Below the pieces are notes generated by a model that ran no database searches, was not told where the DNA came from, and saw only the letters and a list, made by a program, of their open reading frames with translations. Position numbers and translations under genes: made by a program. Shown here piece after piece: positions 14,934 through 23,283 of a DNA stretch of 64,000 nucleotides. Positions within the stretch are counted from its first letter, which is position 1. The number at the start of each line of letters is the position of its first letter. The stretch comes from Clostridia bacterium. Lineage in GTDB: Bacteria; Bacillota; Clostridia; Christensenellales; Aristaeellaceae. The stretch covers positions 1 through 64,000 of the forward strand of contig JAFWEJ010000004.1 in assembly GCA_017512985.1 (NCBI GenBank), written 5' to 3'.

Positions 14934-17573
14934 ATGCTGATATTAAAGAACATCACAAAGGATTACGCGTCGGGCGACATGACAGTCCAGGCGCTCCGCG
15001 GGATCGATCTCACCTTCGGAGAAAGCGAATTCGCGGCGGTGCTGGGGCCGTCCGGCTGCAGCAAGACCACGCTGCTGAACATCATCGGCGGCCTGGACCG
15101 TTACACCTCCGGCGACCTGGTCATTCGCGGAAAATCGACGAAGCAGTTTACGGAACGGGACTGGGATACTTACCGGAACCATTCCGTCGGTTTTGTGTTC
15201 CAGAGCTATAACCTGATCCCGCACCAGACCGTGCTGGCCAACGTCGAGCTGGCGCTGACCCTGTCCGGCGTCAGCCGGGAGGAGCGCCGCCGCCGGGCAG
15301 CGGAAGCCCTGGAGCAGGTCGGCCTCGGGGATCAGCTGAAAAAGAAGCCCAACCAGCTCAGCGGCGGCCAGATGCAGCGTGTGGCGATTGCACGTGCCCT
15401 GGTCAACGATCCGGAGGTGCTCCTGGCGGACGAGCCGACCGGCGCCCTGGACAGCGAGACCAGCATCCAGGTCATGGAGATCCTGCAGCGGGTTGCCCGG
15501 GAGCGGCTGGTCATCATGGTGACCCACAATCCGGAGCTTGCGGACCGGTACGCGAACCGGATCATCCGCCTGCTGGACGGAAAGATTGTCAGCGACAGCG
15601 CAGCCGAAGGTATCCGTTCCGCGGAGGAAACGGAGGCCGCGAAGCCGCAGCGGAAGACTTCCATGAGCTTTCTGACTGCGCTGAACCTGAGCCTGAACAA
15701 CCTCATGACCAAGAAAGGCCGCACGATCCTGACGGCCTTTGCCGGTTCCATCGGCATCATCGGCATCGCGCTGATCCTGAGCCTTTCCAACGGCGTGAAC
15801 CGGTATATTGAGCGGGTACAGCGGGACACGCTGTCCTCCTATCCCATCCAGATCGATGAGCGCACCGTGGATATGACGGACACGGTTGCCGGGCTCATGG
15901 ATATTGACACGGAAGGCAAGGAACGCGAGGACGGGAAGGTCTATTCCGGCAGCCGCATGACCAAGCTGATGAGCTCCTGGATGAGCGGCGTGACGGAAAA
16001 CAACCTGATTGCCTTCAAGGCCTGGCTGGAGGATTCCGCCAACGGGATCAGCCAGCTGGTTTCCGGCATCAGCTATGAATATAATACCCCGCTCCTGGTC
16101 TACCGGACTGACCTGGAAAAGACCATCCAGGTGAATCCATCCACTGTCATGGAAGCGACGGGCATGTCGGATATGATGAGCCTGATGGGCACCGGCACCG
16201 GCATCCAGGAGACGATGATGAGCACCACTGCCCGCAACCTGAATGTTTTCCAGCCCATGCTGGATAACGATGAGCTGCTTCGCTCCCAGTACGCCGTCCT
16301 GGCCGGGCGCATGCCGCAGAAGAAGGACGAGGTGGTCGTGATCCTGAACGACCGGAATGAGCTGAGCGACTATACGCTCTACTCCCTGGGCATCCGGGAC
16401 CAGAGTGAGCTGAAGGAACAGTTTGACCAGCTGATGCACGGCGTTGCCTTCGAGACGGAGGGCCTGGAGTTCTCCTATGAGGATCTCCTGGGTATGCAGT
16501 TCAGGCTTCTGCTGAATACGGACGTGTACGAACGCTACGGTTCCATCTGGTCGGACAAAAGCGCCGATGCGGACTACATGGCGAAGAAGCTGGAGAACGC
16601 CATGGAACTGAAGGTCGTGGGTATCCTGAAGCCGACCAAGAGCGGGTTCGGCTCCGAGTCCGGCGGCATCGGCTACCGGAACGAACTGGTGGACTGGCTG
16701 CTGGCGCAGCTGCAGGAAAGCGATATCGTTAAGGACCAGATGGCTTCGCCGGGGACGGACGTGTTTACCGGCCAGCCCTTCTCCGCGGTGGAGCAGGACG
16801 CGCTGGAACTGCTGGATTCCATGGAGGTCGGAGACTTCATGGAGATGCTCGAGGACAAGGGGCTGATTCCCGCGGGCATGATTCCGGAGGAATACCGCGT
16901 CTTCCTGACCAAGGACCTGCTCAAGGAGTTTGTGGGCGAAGGCGTTATGATGATCAGCGGCAACACGCTCCAGGCCAATCTGGAGAAGATGGGCGTCAGC
17001 GATCCGGACAAGCCCGCGGCCGTGCTGATCTATCCGAAGGATTTCGAGTCGAAGAATAAAATCACCGCGAAGATCGAGGCCTATAACGCACAGGCGGGCG
17101 AGGAGCGCGCCGTGCGCTATACGGACTATGTCGGCCTGCTGATGGATTCCGTGACCACCATTGTCAACGCGATCTCCTATGTGCTGGTGGCCTTCGTAGC
17201 GATCTCGCTGGTGGTTTCCTCGATCATGATCGGGATCATCACCTATATCAGCGTGCTGGAGCGCACCAAGGAGATCGGCATCCTGCGCTCCATCGGCGCA
17301 AGCCGCCGGGATGTTTCCCGGGTCTTCAACGCGGAGACGCTCATTGTGGGCTTTGCCGCCGGCGTAATCGGCATCCTTGTGACCCTGGGGCTGACGGTGA
17401 TTGCCAACATCATTCTGGGCAATCTCACCGGCATTCCGGACATCGCCGCGCTGCCGCCGGAGGCTGCGGTCATCCTGGTCTGCATCTCCATGCTGCTGAC
17501 CCTGATTGCAGGTATCATCCCGTCCCGCATCGCCAGCCGCAAGGATCCGGTCGTCGCGCTCCGCACAGAATAA
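14934..17573 (+). CDS. MacB/LolCDE-type ABC transporter, ATPase fused to FtsX-like permease
   Basis: 879 aa. Residues 1 to about 235 form an ABC ATPase: signature LSGGQMQRVAIARAL, Walker B LLADEPTGALD, H-loop MVTHN. Walker A reads GPSGCSKT (38-45), so the usual Gly before the Lys is Ser43. Then come one membrane helix (about 265), a large outside domain (about 290-730) and three C-terminal helices with the FtsX signature LERTKEIGILRSIGASRRDV. Such type VII transporters drive mechanical work or export of peptides, lipoproteins or drugs. The start follows TCGGAGGG. The gene is followed 43 bases later by an FMN-enzyme gene. Confidence 0.92.
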   Translation: MLILKNITKDYASGDMTVQALRGIDLTFGESEFAAVLGPSGCSKTTLLNIIGGLDRYTSGDLVIRGKSTKQFTERDWDTYRNHSVGFVFQSYNLIPHQTVLANVELALTLSGVSREERRRRAAEALEQVGLGDQLKKKPNQLSGGQMQRVAIARALVNDPEVLLADEPTGALDSETSIQVMEILQRVARERLVIMVTHNPELADRYANRIIRLLDGKIVSDSAAEGIRSAEETEAAKPQRKTSMSFLTALNLSLNNLMTKKGRTILTAFAGSIGIIGIALILSLSNGVNRYIERVQRDTLSSYPIQIDERTVDMTDTVAGLMDIDTEGKEREDGKVYSGSRMTKLMSSWMSGVTENNLIAFKAWLEDSANGISQLVSGISYEYNTPLLVYRTDLEKTIQVNPSTVMEATGMSDMMSLMGTGTGIQETMMSTTARNLNVFQPMLDNDELLRSQYAVLAGRMPQKKDEVVVILNDRNELSDYTLYSLGIRDQSELKEQFDQLMHGVAFETEGLEFSYEDLLGMQFRLLLNTDVYERYGSIWSDKSADADYMAKKLENAMELKVVGILKPTKSGFGSESGGIGYRNELVDWLLAQLQESDIVKDQMASPGTDVFTGQPFSAVEQDALELLDSMEVGDFMEMLEDKGLIPAGMIPEEYRVFLTKDLLKEFVGEGVMMISGNTLQANLEKMGVSDPDKPAAVLIYPKDFESKNKITAKIEAYNAQAGEERAVRYTDYVGLLMDSVTTIVNAISYVLVAFVAISLVVSSIMIGIITYISVLERTKEIGILRSIGASRRDVSRVFNAETLIVGFAAGVIGILVTLGLTVIANIILGNLTGIPDIAALPPEAAVILVCISMLLTLIAGIIPSRIASRKDPVVALRTE

Positions 17574-17616
17574 TTCATAATGACGGAACGCTGGTTTCCC
17601 GCAAGGAGGAAGAAGC

Positions 17617-18498
17617 ATGTTTTATGAAGCCAAAGGCGATTCCGTACAGATCGCCCGGATGTATATGGATTCGCTGCTCGTGGAGAGCCGGATCGTCGGC
17701 GCGGTCCGCCCGGATACGGCCTTCCGCTTCCTGGGTGAAACCTTCTCCATGCCGATCATGACCGCCGCGCTCAGCCACCTGGACCTGGCCGCCATGGCGG
17801 AAGGCGCGCGGCAGGCCGGAGCCTGCGTCAGTATCGGCATGGGCGGCAACGAAGAAATGGGAGCGGTTCTTGCCACCGGCGCGAAGGTGATGAAGATCAT
17901 CAAACCCTATGCGGACGAAAAGGAGATCATGAGCCGTATTGAATACGCGGAAGAGAACGGCGCCCTCGCGGTCGGAATGGATGTGGAGCATGCCGTGAAC
18001 GTGGACGACGCGGAGGATTCCGTGGTTGTCGGGCTGCAGATGAAACAGCCGTCCCTGGAAGAACTGGAGAAATATATCCGTTCCACGAAACTGCCGTTCT
18101 TCATCAAGGGCGCGCTCAGCGCGCAGGACGCGGTCCGCTGCCGGGACCTGGGAGCCGCGGGCGTGATCCTCAGCCATCATAACGGACTGATGCGCTACGC
18201 CGTACCGCCGGTCATGATCCTTCCGGAGGTCCGCAAGGCGGTCGGACGCGACCTGCTCCTGATTGCGGACGGCGGAATCGAATCCGGATTTGACGCCTTC
18301 AAGGCGCTGGCCCGCGGCGCGGACGCCGTGACCATGGGCAGGGCGCTCATGGGGCCGCTGAAGGAAAACGGCCCGGACGGCGTCCGGGAGGCACTGCGGA
18401 AGTCATGCGGCCAGCTGCAGGCGATGATGATCCGCACCGGCACAAAGGACCTGAAGCACATGGATCCGTCCGTGATCCACGAACCCCTGCGTTTCTGA
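17617..18498 (+). CDS. FMN-dependent alpha-hydroxy-acid oxidase-like protein
   Basis: 293 aa TIM barrel, cytosolic, shorter than the usual about 350-380 aa. The FMN/phosphate-binding end is clear: IADGGIESGFDAFKALARGA and VTMGRALMG. The catalytic segment, usually SNHGGRQLD, reads SHHNGLMRY (186-194): a His is kept but the substrate-binding Arg is not at its normal place. The N-terminal part is related to lactate oxidase and IPP isomerase type 2. GCAAGGAGGAAG precedes the ATG. The substrate may differ from alpha-hydroxy acids. It lies 23 bases before recO. Confidence 0.8.
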   Translation: MFYEAKGDSVQIARMYMDSLLVESRIVGAVRPDTAFRFLGETFSMPIMTAALSHLDLAAMAEGARQAGACVSIGMGGNEEMGAVLATGAKVMKIIKPYADEKEIMSRIEYAEENGALAVGMDVEHAVNVDDAEDSVVVGLQMKQPSLEELEKYIRSTKLPFFIKGALSAQDAVRCRDLGAAGVILSHHNGLMRYAVPPVMILPEVRKAVGRDLLLIADGGIESGFDAFKALARGADAVTMGRALMGPLKENGPDGVREALRKSCGQLQAMMIRTGTKDLKHMDPSVIHEPLRF

Positions 18499-18521
18499 CC
18501 GCCTGACAGGATGAGGAAACA

Positions 18522-19253
18522 ATGATCCAGACAGAGAACACAGCGATCGTGCTGCGGCATGTCAATTACCGGGACAACGACCGGATGGTCACCCTGCTGT
18601 CCCCGTCCCGGGGACGGATCGACGCGATCATCCGGAACTGCCGGAAACCAAAGTCCCATAACCTGAACGCGGGCGAGCTGTTCGCGCTGGGCGATTATAT
18701 GCTGCATGAAAACGGCGGGCACATCACCGTGACCTCCGTTAAACTGATCGAGACATTTTACCCGCTGCGGAACGACTATGACCGGCTGACCTGCGGTATC
18801 TGGCTGCTGAACCTGGCGGAGGCAGTGATTGAACCGGAGCAGGAACAGCAGGAACTGTTCATGCTCCTCCTGCACACCCTGTCCCGGCTGGCGTTCTCCG
18901 GCCAGGAATGGAAGCCGCTGCTGGCAGGTTTCCTGCTGCATTTCAGCGCCTGCCAGGGCTTCAAACCCCGGCTGAACCACTGCGTGTTCTGCGGGGAAAA
19001 GATGGACGGGGACGGCCCGTACTTCTTTGACGCGGAAGAGGGCGGCGTCTGCTGCGGCGCCTGCCGGACCCGGCGGGACCAGGTGTCCCTGCCGCCCGGG
19101 CAGGTCCGCTGGATGCGGAACGCGCTGGCAGCCGGCTCCGCCGGATGGGTCAATACCCCGGACGAAACGGCGCCCTTCAGCCTGCTGAAGGACTATATGG
19201 AGCGGCGCCTCGGCCGCCGCGTCAAAAGCGCCGCCATGCTTCCGAAAGACTGA
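18522..19253 (+). CDS. recO: DNA repair protein RecO
   Basis: 243 aa. RecO loads RecA onto SSB-coated single-stranded DNA together with RecR. The N-terminal OB fold begins ENTAIVLRHVNYRDNDRMVT; the C-terminal helical domain carries a zinc site CVFCGE...CCGACR near residues 158-185, the usual Gram-positive form. The ATG lies 23 bases after the FMN-enzyme stop with GATGAGGAAAC as ribosome site. recA lies 6 kb upstream. Confidence 0.93.
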   Translation: MIQTENTAIVLRHVNYRDNDRMVTLLSPSRGRIDAIIRNCRKPKSHNLNAGELFALGDYMLHENGGHITVTSVKLIETFYPLRNDYDRLTCGIWLLNLAEAVIEPEQEQQELFMLLLHTLSRLAFSGQEWKPLLAGFLLHFSACQGFKPRLNHCVFCGEKMDGDGPYFFDAEEGGVCCGACRTRRDQVSLPPGQVRWMRNALAAGSAGWVNTPDETAPFSLLKDYMERRLGRRVKSAAMLPKD

Positions 19254-19260
19254 CAGAGTA

Positions 19261-19295
19261 TTAATTGTTCTTTGTTCATTATTCATTATTCATTA
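19261..19295 (+). repeat. AT-rich ATTCATT repeat
   Basis: Short tandem ATTCATT units between recO and the sigma-factor gene, the reverse complement of the TTATGAATT units seen near recA, 49.4 kb, 60.7 kb and 62.7 kb. It stands out from the GC-rich surroundings. Confidence 0.6.
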
Positions 19296-19314
19296 GCCGA
19301 AAGGGGGGAGAGGC

Positions 19315-19911
19315 TTGGACGAACTGCTTCTGCGGCGGGCGCAGAACGGAGATCCCGATGCGTTCGGGCAGCTGATGGAACCGCTTGAGCAGCTGGTCTG
19401 GCGCGTCTGCTGGCACTATACCGGCAACCGGGAAGCCGCTGAGGACTGCGGCCAGGAAGCGATGATCCGCGTCTGGCGGAACCTGGCGAACTACCGCGGA
19501 GAATGCGCCCTGGAAAGCTGGGTTTACCGGATTGCGGCCAACTGCTGTATGGACTGGCTGAGAAAGAAGAAGCGGGATAAAAGCGTTTCGATGGAGCCCC
19601 TGCGGGAACAGGGTTTTGATCCGGCGGACACCTCTCCCGGCACTGAAGAGCAGGTGGCAGCGAAGGATGAGCGGCAGCGCCTGCGGGAGGCTATCGCGCA
19701 GCTGCCGGACGACCAGCGGGAGGCGCTGATCCTGACGCAGCTGGAAAAGATTCCATATGAAGAAGCTGCGCAGTCCCTCGGCATATCGGAGGGAACGGTC
19801 AAAAGCCGGGTAAACCGGGCGAAAGCCCGCCTGAAAGAGATTCTGTCGGAGGAACGGGAACTTTCTCCCCCGGGAAACGTCAAAAAAGATGAAAGGAGGC
19901 CGCGGTCATGA
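19315..19911 (+). CDS. ECF-family RNA polymerase sigma factor
   Basis: 198 aa, TTG start after AAGGGGGGAG. Region 2 (about 18-85) contains AAEDCGQEAMIRVWRNL and WVYRIAANCCMDWLRKK; region 4 (about 122-178) contains LPDDQREALILTQLEKIPYEEA and a helix-turn-helix GISEGTVKSRVNRAKARLKE. These are the two DNA- and core-binding parts of an extracytoplasmic-function sigma factor. Its stop overlaps the next ATG (ATGA), so the anti-sigma-like protein is translationally coupled. Target promoters are not known. Confidence 0.92.
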   Translation: MDELLLRRAQNGDPDAFGQLMEPLEQLVWRVCWHYTGNREAAEDCGQEAMIRVWRNLANYRGECALESWVYRIAANCCMDWLRKKKRDKSVSMEPLREQGFDPADTSPGTEEQVAAKDERQRLREAIAQLPDDQREALILTQLEKIPYEEAAQSLGISEGTVKSRVNRAKARLKEILSEERELSPPGNVKKDERRPRS

Positions 19912-20834
19912 AAGATGAAGAACTGAATGTGATCCTTGATCAGATGGCTGAAGAAGTTCCGCCCATGCCCGCGGACTTCCATGACCGGTGGATGAATGCT
20001 GTTCGCGCGGAAGCGCAGGATGCTGCGCCTGCCGCTGAAGATACAACCCAAAGGAAAACCGTTTCCCTTGTCCGCTGGGCCAGGATTCTCAGCGTGGCCG
20101 CGGCTTTTGTGTTCCTGATCGGCGGTACGCTGCTCTGGAGGAGCACAAAACAGTCCCTGTCCGCTTCCGATAAGGCTGAAAAACGTGAAACCGCCGCCAT
20201 GACTGTCGCGGAAGAGAACACTGCCGTGCCTGCGGCGGAAGAACCCGCTGTGCCGGCTGCCGGCGCCGCGGAAGCGGGCGAACCTTCGACGACCGCCGGT
20301 GGCGGAAATCTCGTCGAAGGTGAGGTCATCCGAAACGAGCAATCTTCACAGTGTGAAGTTGCGACGATTAAGGATGCGGAAGCCATGATGGCCGCGGGTA
20401 TGACGGAAGACACGGAAACGGATGCCAAAGCATCGGAAGAGGAAGCCGGGGACGCGGACCTGTCCTATGCGATGAAAGCGGCCGGATCTGTGCAGAATCT
20501 GTTCGAAGCCTCTTCTGATATGGAATCGGAGGAAGCCGATTACGCGATGGAGTCAGCCTGTGAAGCTGTGGCGGTTGAGGATGCGGAACTGCCCGTACCG
20601 ACAGCTGCCCGGACGGCTGCCCCGACTGCGGTGCCCACGGCCGCGCTGACCCCTGTCCCGACAGCCGCCCCGACTGAAGCGCCTGAACCGGAGGAACCCG
20701 GATTCCTGCAGAATGCCGGCGCGTTCTTTACGGACATGGGAGACTTCCTGCTTGCCGTCCTGCCATATCTGCTGGTGCTGGCGGTGCCCGCCGCGGCCGC
20801 GCTGGTGATCCGGCGGAAAAAAGCGCGGAAATAA
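19908..20834 (+). CDS. Probable membrane anti-sigma factor carrying an in-frame repeat
   Basis: 308 aa. A short cytosolic N-terminus (DEELNVILDQMAEEVPPMPA) that could bind the sigma factor, one membrane segment (about 60-77), a long low-complexity outer part rich in Ala, Glu, Pro and Thr (with PTA-type repeats near 225-260), and a second C-terminal membrane segment (about 280-300) with a basic end. ATGA overlap with the sigma gene supports the anti-sigma role; no known anti-sigma zinc motif is seen. Residues about 123-157 are encoded by palindromic repeat copy 3 (102 bases, a multiple of three), so the repeat was tolerated in the outer domain. Confidence 0.75.
   Translation: MKDEELNVILDQMAEEVPPMPADFHDRWMNAVRAEAQDAAPAAEDTTQRKTVSLVRWARILSVAAAFVFLIGGTLLWRSTKQSLSASDKAEKRETAAMTVAEENTAVPAAEEPAVPAAGAAEAGEPSTTAGGGNLVEGEVIRNEQSSQCEVATIKDAEAMMAAGMTEDTETDAKASEEEAGDADLSYAMKAAGSVQNLFEASSDMESEEADYAMESACEAVAVEDAELPVPTAARTAAPTAVPTAALTPVPTAAPTEAPEPEEPGFLQNAGAFFTDMGDFLLAVLPYLLVLAVPAAAALVIRRKKARK
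20276..20377 (-). repeat. Structured palindromic repeat, copy 3, inside a gene
   Basis: 102 bases on the minus strand, ending TTCGCCC like the other copies. Hairpins: GCAA-CTTCAC / GTGAAG-a-TTGC and CTTCGACGA-(GATTT)-CCGCC / GGCGG-TCGTCGAAG. Both stems differ from copies 1 and 2 by matched changes. It lies in the coding part of the anti-sigma-like gene, reads through without a stop, and is one base shorter than the other copies, which keeps the frame. Confidence 0.8.
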
Positions 20835-20905
20835 AGGAACACAAAAGACTGCGGTATCGTTAATTCTGACAGATCATACAGGAACAGGGAAGGGAGGGGA
20901 TTACG

Positions 20906-22555
20906 CTGGCTACATGGGAACCGCGCGGCGGCAGCCGCCCGGGAAACCAGGCGCCGGGTAATCCCCGGCCGTTGCAGGATCCTTACCGTTCCGTACCCGG
21001 AAGGGGCTTTGTACCGCCCGCGCCGGCGCGACAGCAAGCGCAGCGCGGGTTTCAGCCTGCTAACGGCGCGCCGGTCACGCGCCGGCCGAAGCGGAAGGGC
21101 CGCCTGCTCTGGCTGGTTCTTATTCCGCTGATCGCCCTGATGGCGGTGCTCGGCGTTTCCTCCTACCGGATGGAGCAGCAGCGCGCCGCGGATCAGCGCC
21201 ATACCGAAGAGATCCACGCGAAGGTCGATCCGTATGACGGGGTTTTCTGTCCCGGCGTGTATGTGGACGACATCCATCTGGGCGGCATGGCGCCGCAGGA
21301 GGCAAAGGCCGCCGTGGAGGCGCAGGTTCGGCAGCGCAGCGGCGAATGGCGCGTCCGGCTGACCTACGGCGAAAACTACAAGGATATCACCGCCGACATG
21401 CTCAATTTCACCACGGACGTAAACGGCGTGCTCCAGCAGGCCTGGAACCGGGGACACACCGGTGATACGGAGCAGCGTTACGCCGATATGCTGCAGCTGG
21501 AGCAGGAACCGTACAGGGCTTATACCGCGCAGCCCAGCGGCGATACCCGGGTCATTGACAGCGTGCTCGCGACGGTCAAGTCGCTGGTGGATAAACCCGC
21601 GAAGGACGCGAGCCTCGTGGGCGTGAATAAAGACAATATTTCAGACCCCTTCGTATACGAGGAGGAGGAATACGGGCTCAGCCTGAATACCGAACCGCTC
21701 CGGCAGGAGTTGTACCGGATGGTTTCCGTCATGGAAAGCGGGTCGCTGGAGATTGTTCCGGACCGGATCGAACCGGCGGTGCACAAGGCGGACCTGATGA
21801 AGAGAACCACGCTCCGCGCTTCCGCGTACACAAAGATCCATACCAGCTCCGATGAAAACCGCAACAACAATATCCGCCATGCCCTCCAGGACTTTATCAA
21901 CGGATACCGGCTGGAACCGGGAAAGACCTTCAGCTTCAACAAGGTCGTCGGGATGCGTACGGCGGAGAGGGGATTCTATCCCGCGGATGAGATCGTCTCC
22001 GGCGAGTTTGTGGAAGGCTACGGCGGCGGCGTCTGCCAGGCCAGCACGACGCTCTACCAGGCGGCTGTCTGCGCCGGGCTTCAGATTGTTACCCGGCAGC
22101 CGCACTCTGAAAAGGTGCGCTATACGGAGCTGGGGCTGGACGCCACGGTCTATCTGAGCAAAAACCGCAACAAGGATTTTGTCTTTAAAAACAATACAGA
22201 CAGCGACATTTGGATTTTTGCGGTCGTGGAAAAAGATCCGACGGAAAAGGGAAAGAACCGCATCCGGGCCCGGGTGGATATCTACGGGGCGGATATGGGC
22301 GACGTCTGGTATCAGATGGAGTCCGTCATCACCGAGACGATTGAGCCGCCCGCGCCGGAATACCGCAAGGATAAGAAGAGCCAGTATGTGACCTACCAGG
22401 ACGAGGCTCCCTATCTTTATTCGGAAGGCCGCCAGGGATACAAGGTGGACGTCTGGCTGGCGGATACGCGCAGCAAACAGAAGACCTGGCTGTATACGGA
22501 CGAATACGCCGCCAAGGGCGCCGTATACTATACGGGGGTCAAAACCCGCGAATAA
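20906..22555 (+). CDS. VanW family protein with peptidoglycan-binding-like domain
   Basis: About 549 aa if the start is the CTG at 20906, which has GGGAGGG about 8 bases upstream; the next usual start, TTG at 20972, has no ribosome site, so this start is uncertain. A Pro/Gly/Arg-rich cytosolic N-terminus, one membrane helix (LLWLVLIPLIALMAVLGV), a PG-binding-4-like region (VYVDDIHLGGMAPQEAKAAV), and a C-terminal VanW domain (GKTFSFNKVVG ... GYGGGVCQASTTLYQAA). VanW domains occur in cell-wall proteins and vancomycin clusters; function is unknown. No van genes are near, so resistance should not be inferred. Confidence 0.88.
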   Translation: MATWEPRGGSRPGNQAPGNPRPLQDPYRSVPGRGFVPPAPARQQAQRGFQPANGAPVTRRPKRKGRLLWLVLIPLIALMAVLGVSSYRMEQQRAADQRHTEEIHAKVDPYDGVFCPGVYVDDIHLGGMAPQEAKAAVEAQVRQRSGEWRVRLTYGENYKDITADMLNFTTDVNGVLQQAWNRGHTGDTEQRYADMLQLEQEPYRAYTAQPSGDTRVIDSVLATVKSLVDKPAKDASLVGVNKDNISDPFVYEEEEYGLSLNTEPLRQELYRMVSVMESGSLEIVPDRIEPAVHKADLMKRTTLRASAYTKIHTSSDENRNNNIRHALQDFINGYRLEPGKTFSFNKVVGMRTAERGFYPADEIVSGEFVEGYGGGVCQASTTLYQAAVCAGLQIVTRQPHSEKVRYTELGLDATVYLSKNRNKDFVFKNNTDSDIWIFAVVEKDPTEKGKNRIRARVDIYGADMGDVWYQMESVITETIEPPAPEYRKDKKSQYVTYQDEAPYLYSEGRQGYKVDVWLADTRSKQKTWLYTDEYAAKGAVYYTGVKTRE

Positions 22556-22610
22556 AACGTCTGCGGCAGGGATCATGAATATCAGCGCAACGGATAAGGA
22601 CGGTCAGATC

Positions 22611-23234
22611 ATGGACAGAAAAACGGCAGGACGGATTTTCGGCGCGTCTGTCTTCAGGGCGGCGCTGTGTGTTTGCTGCGCCCTGGTTATGCTGCTGGCG
22701 GCCGTGCATGCCGCCGGCGAAGGGCTTTCCTGGGAGGAACGCCTGGAAAAGGCGCGGGAAAAGTATAACGAAAAAACGGTGCACGTCTATATATACGGGC
22801 GCGGAAGCGCAATAAACGGCAGGATCAACGTCCGGTTCTACCGGTCATACTACAAGGGAGATATGGCGTATTACAGGACAGATATGAATATCGGCATCCG
22901 GGAATCCCTGCAGATCACCGACGAGGCCGAGATGCAGGCCGTGCTGGAGGTTGTGGCAAAGCACAAGCTTTTCAGCGAGGAGGAATACGGGACGATCTCC
23001 CTTCTCAAAGCCGAATGGATTACGCATAATCTCGCGTATGAAATGGCAAACGGCAGCGACAGCCAGAAATCGCTGGTCGCGATGGTCGCGGGGGAAAAGA
23101 TCTCCAAAATCATCCGGCAGTCGAAGGAACTGGATATCAGTACGCTCAGGAACACTTCGGAACAGGAGATGGCGGTGTATGAGTTTATCGAGTCGGTATA
23201 CTGCCATAAGGAAACCGGAGAGAGCGTGCCGTGA
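22611..23234 (+). CDS. Secreted protein of unknown function
   Basis: 207 aa from the ATG at 22611 (AAGGA ten bases upstream); an upstream ATG at 22575 would add 12 residues. A signal peptide or N-terminal anchor covers about residues 1-36 (AALCVCCALVMLLAAVHA). The rest is mixed alpha/beta with no family I recognise; it contains several charged helices (SWEERLEKAREKYNE). It follows the VanW gene by 55 bases and precedes another secreted protein by 49 bases, so all three may be one envelope-related unit. Confidence 0.65.
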   Translation: MDRKTAGRIFGASVFRAALCVCCALVMLLAAVHAAGEGLSWEERLEKAREKYNEKTVHVYIYGRGSAINGRINVRFYRSYYKGDMAYYRTDMNIGIRESLQITDEAEMQAVLEVVAKHKLFSEEEYGTISLLKAEWITHNLAYEMANGSDSQKSLVAMVAGEKISKIIRQSKELDISTLRNTSEQEMAVYEFIESVYCHKETGESVP

Positions 23235-23283
23235 AAACCGGATTGTTCTGTATTGATGATATCCTGAAGGAGGACATGAACCA

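Noticed and set aside
14943-17618. Very long open frame (about 890 codons) opposite the fused ABC transporter gene
   Set aside because: It mirrors codon bias of the real gene; its translation is His/Gln/Arg-rich with no domain, while the plus strand has full ABC motifs.
20906-22555. Vancomycin resistance
   Set aside because: VanW domains are common in Clostridia outside van clusters; no vanHAX, vanRS or vanY is present.
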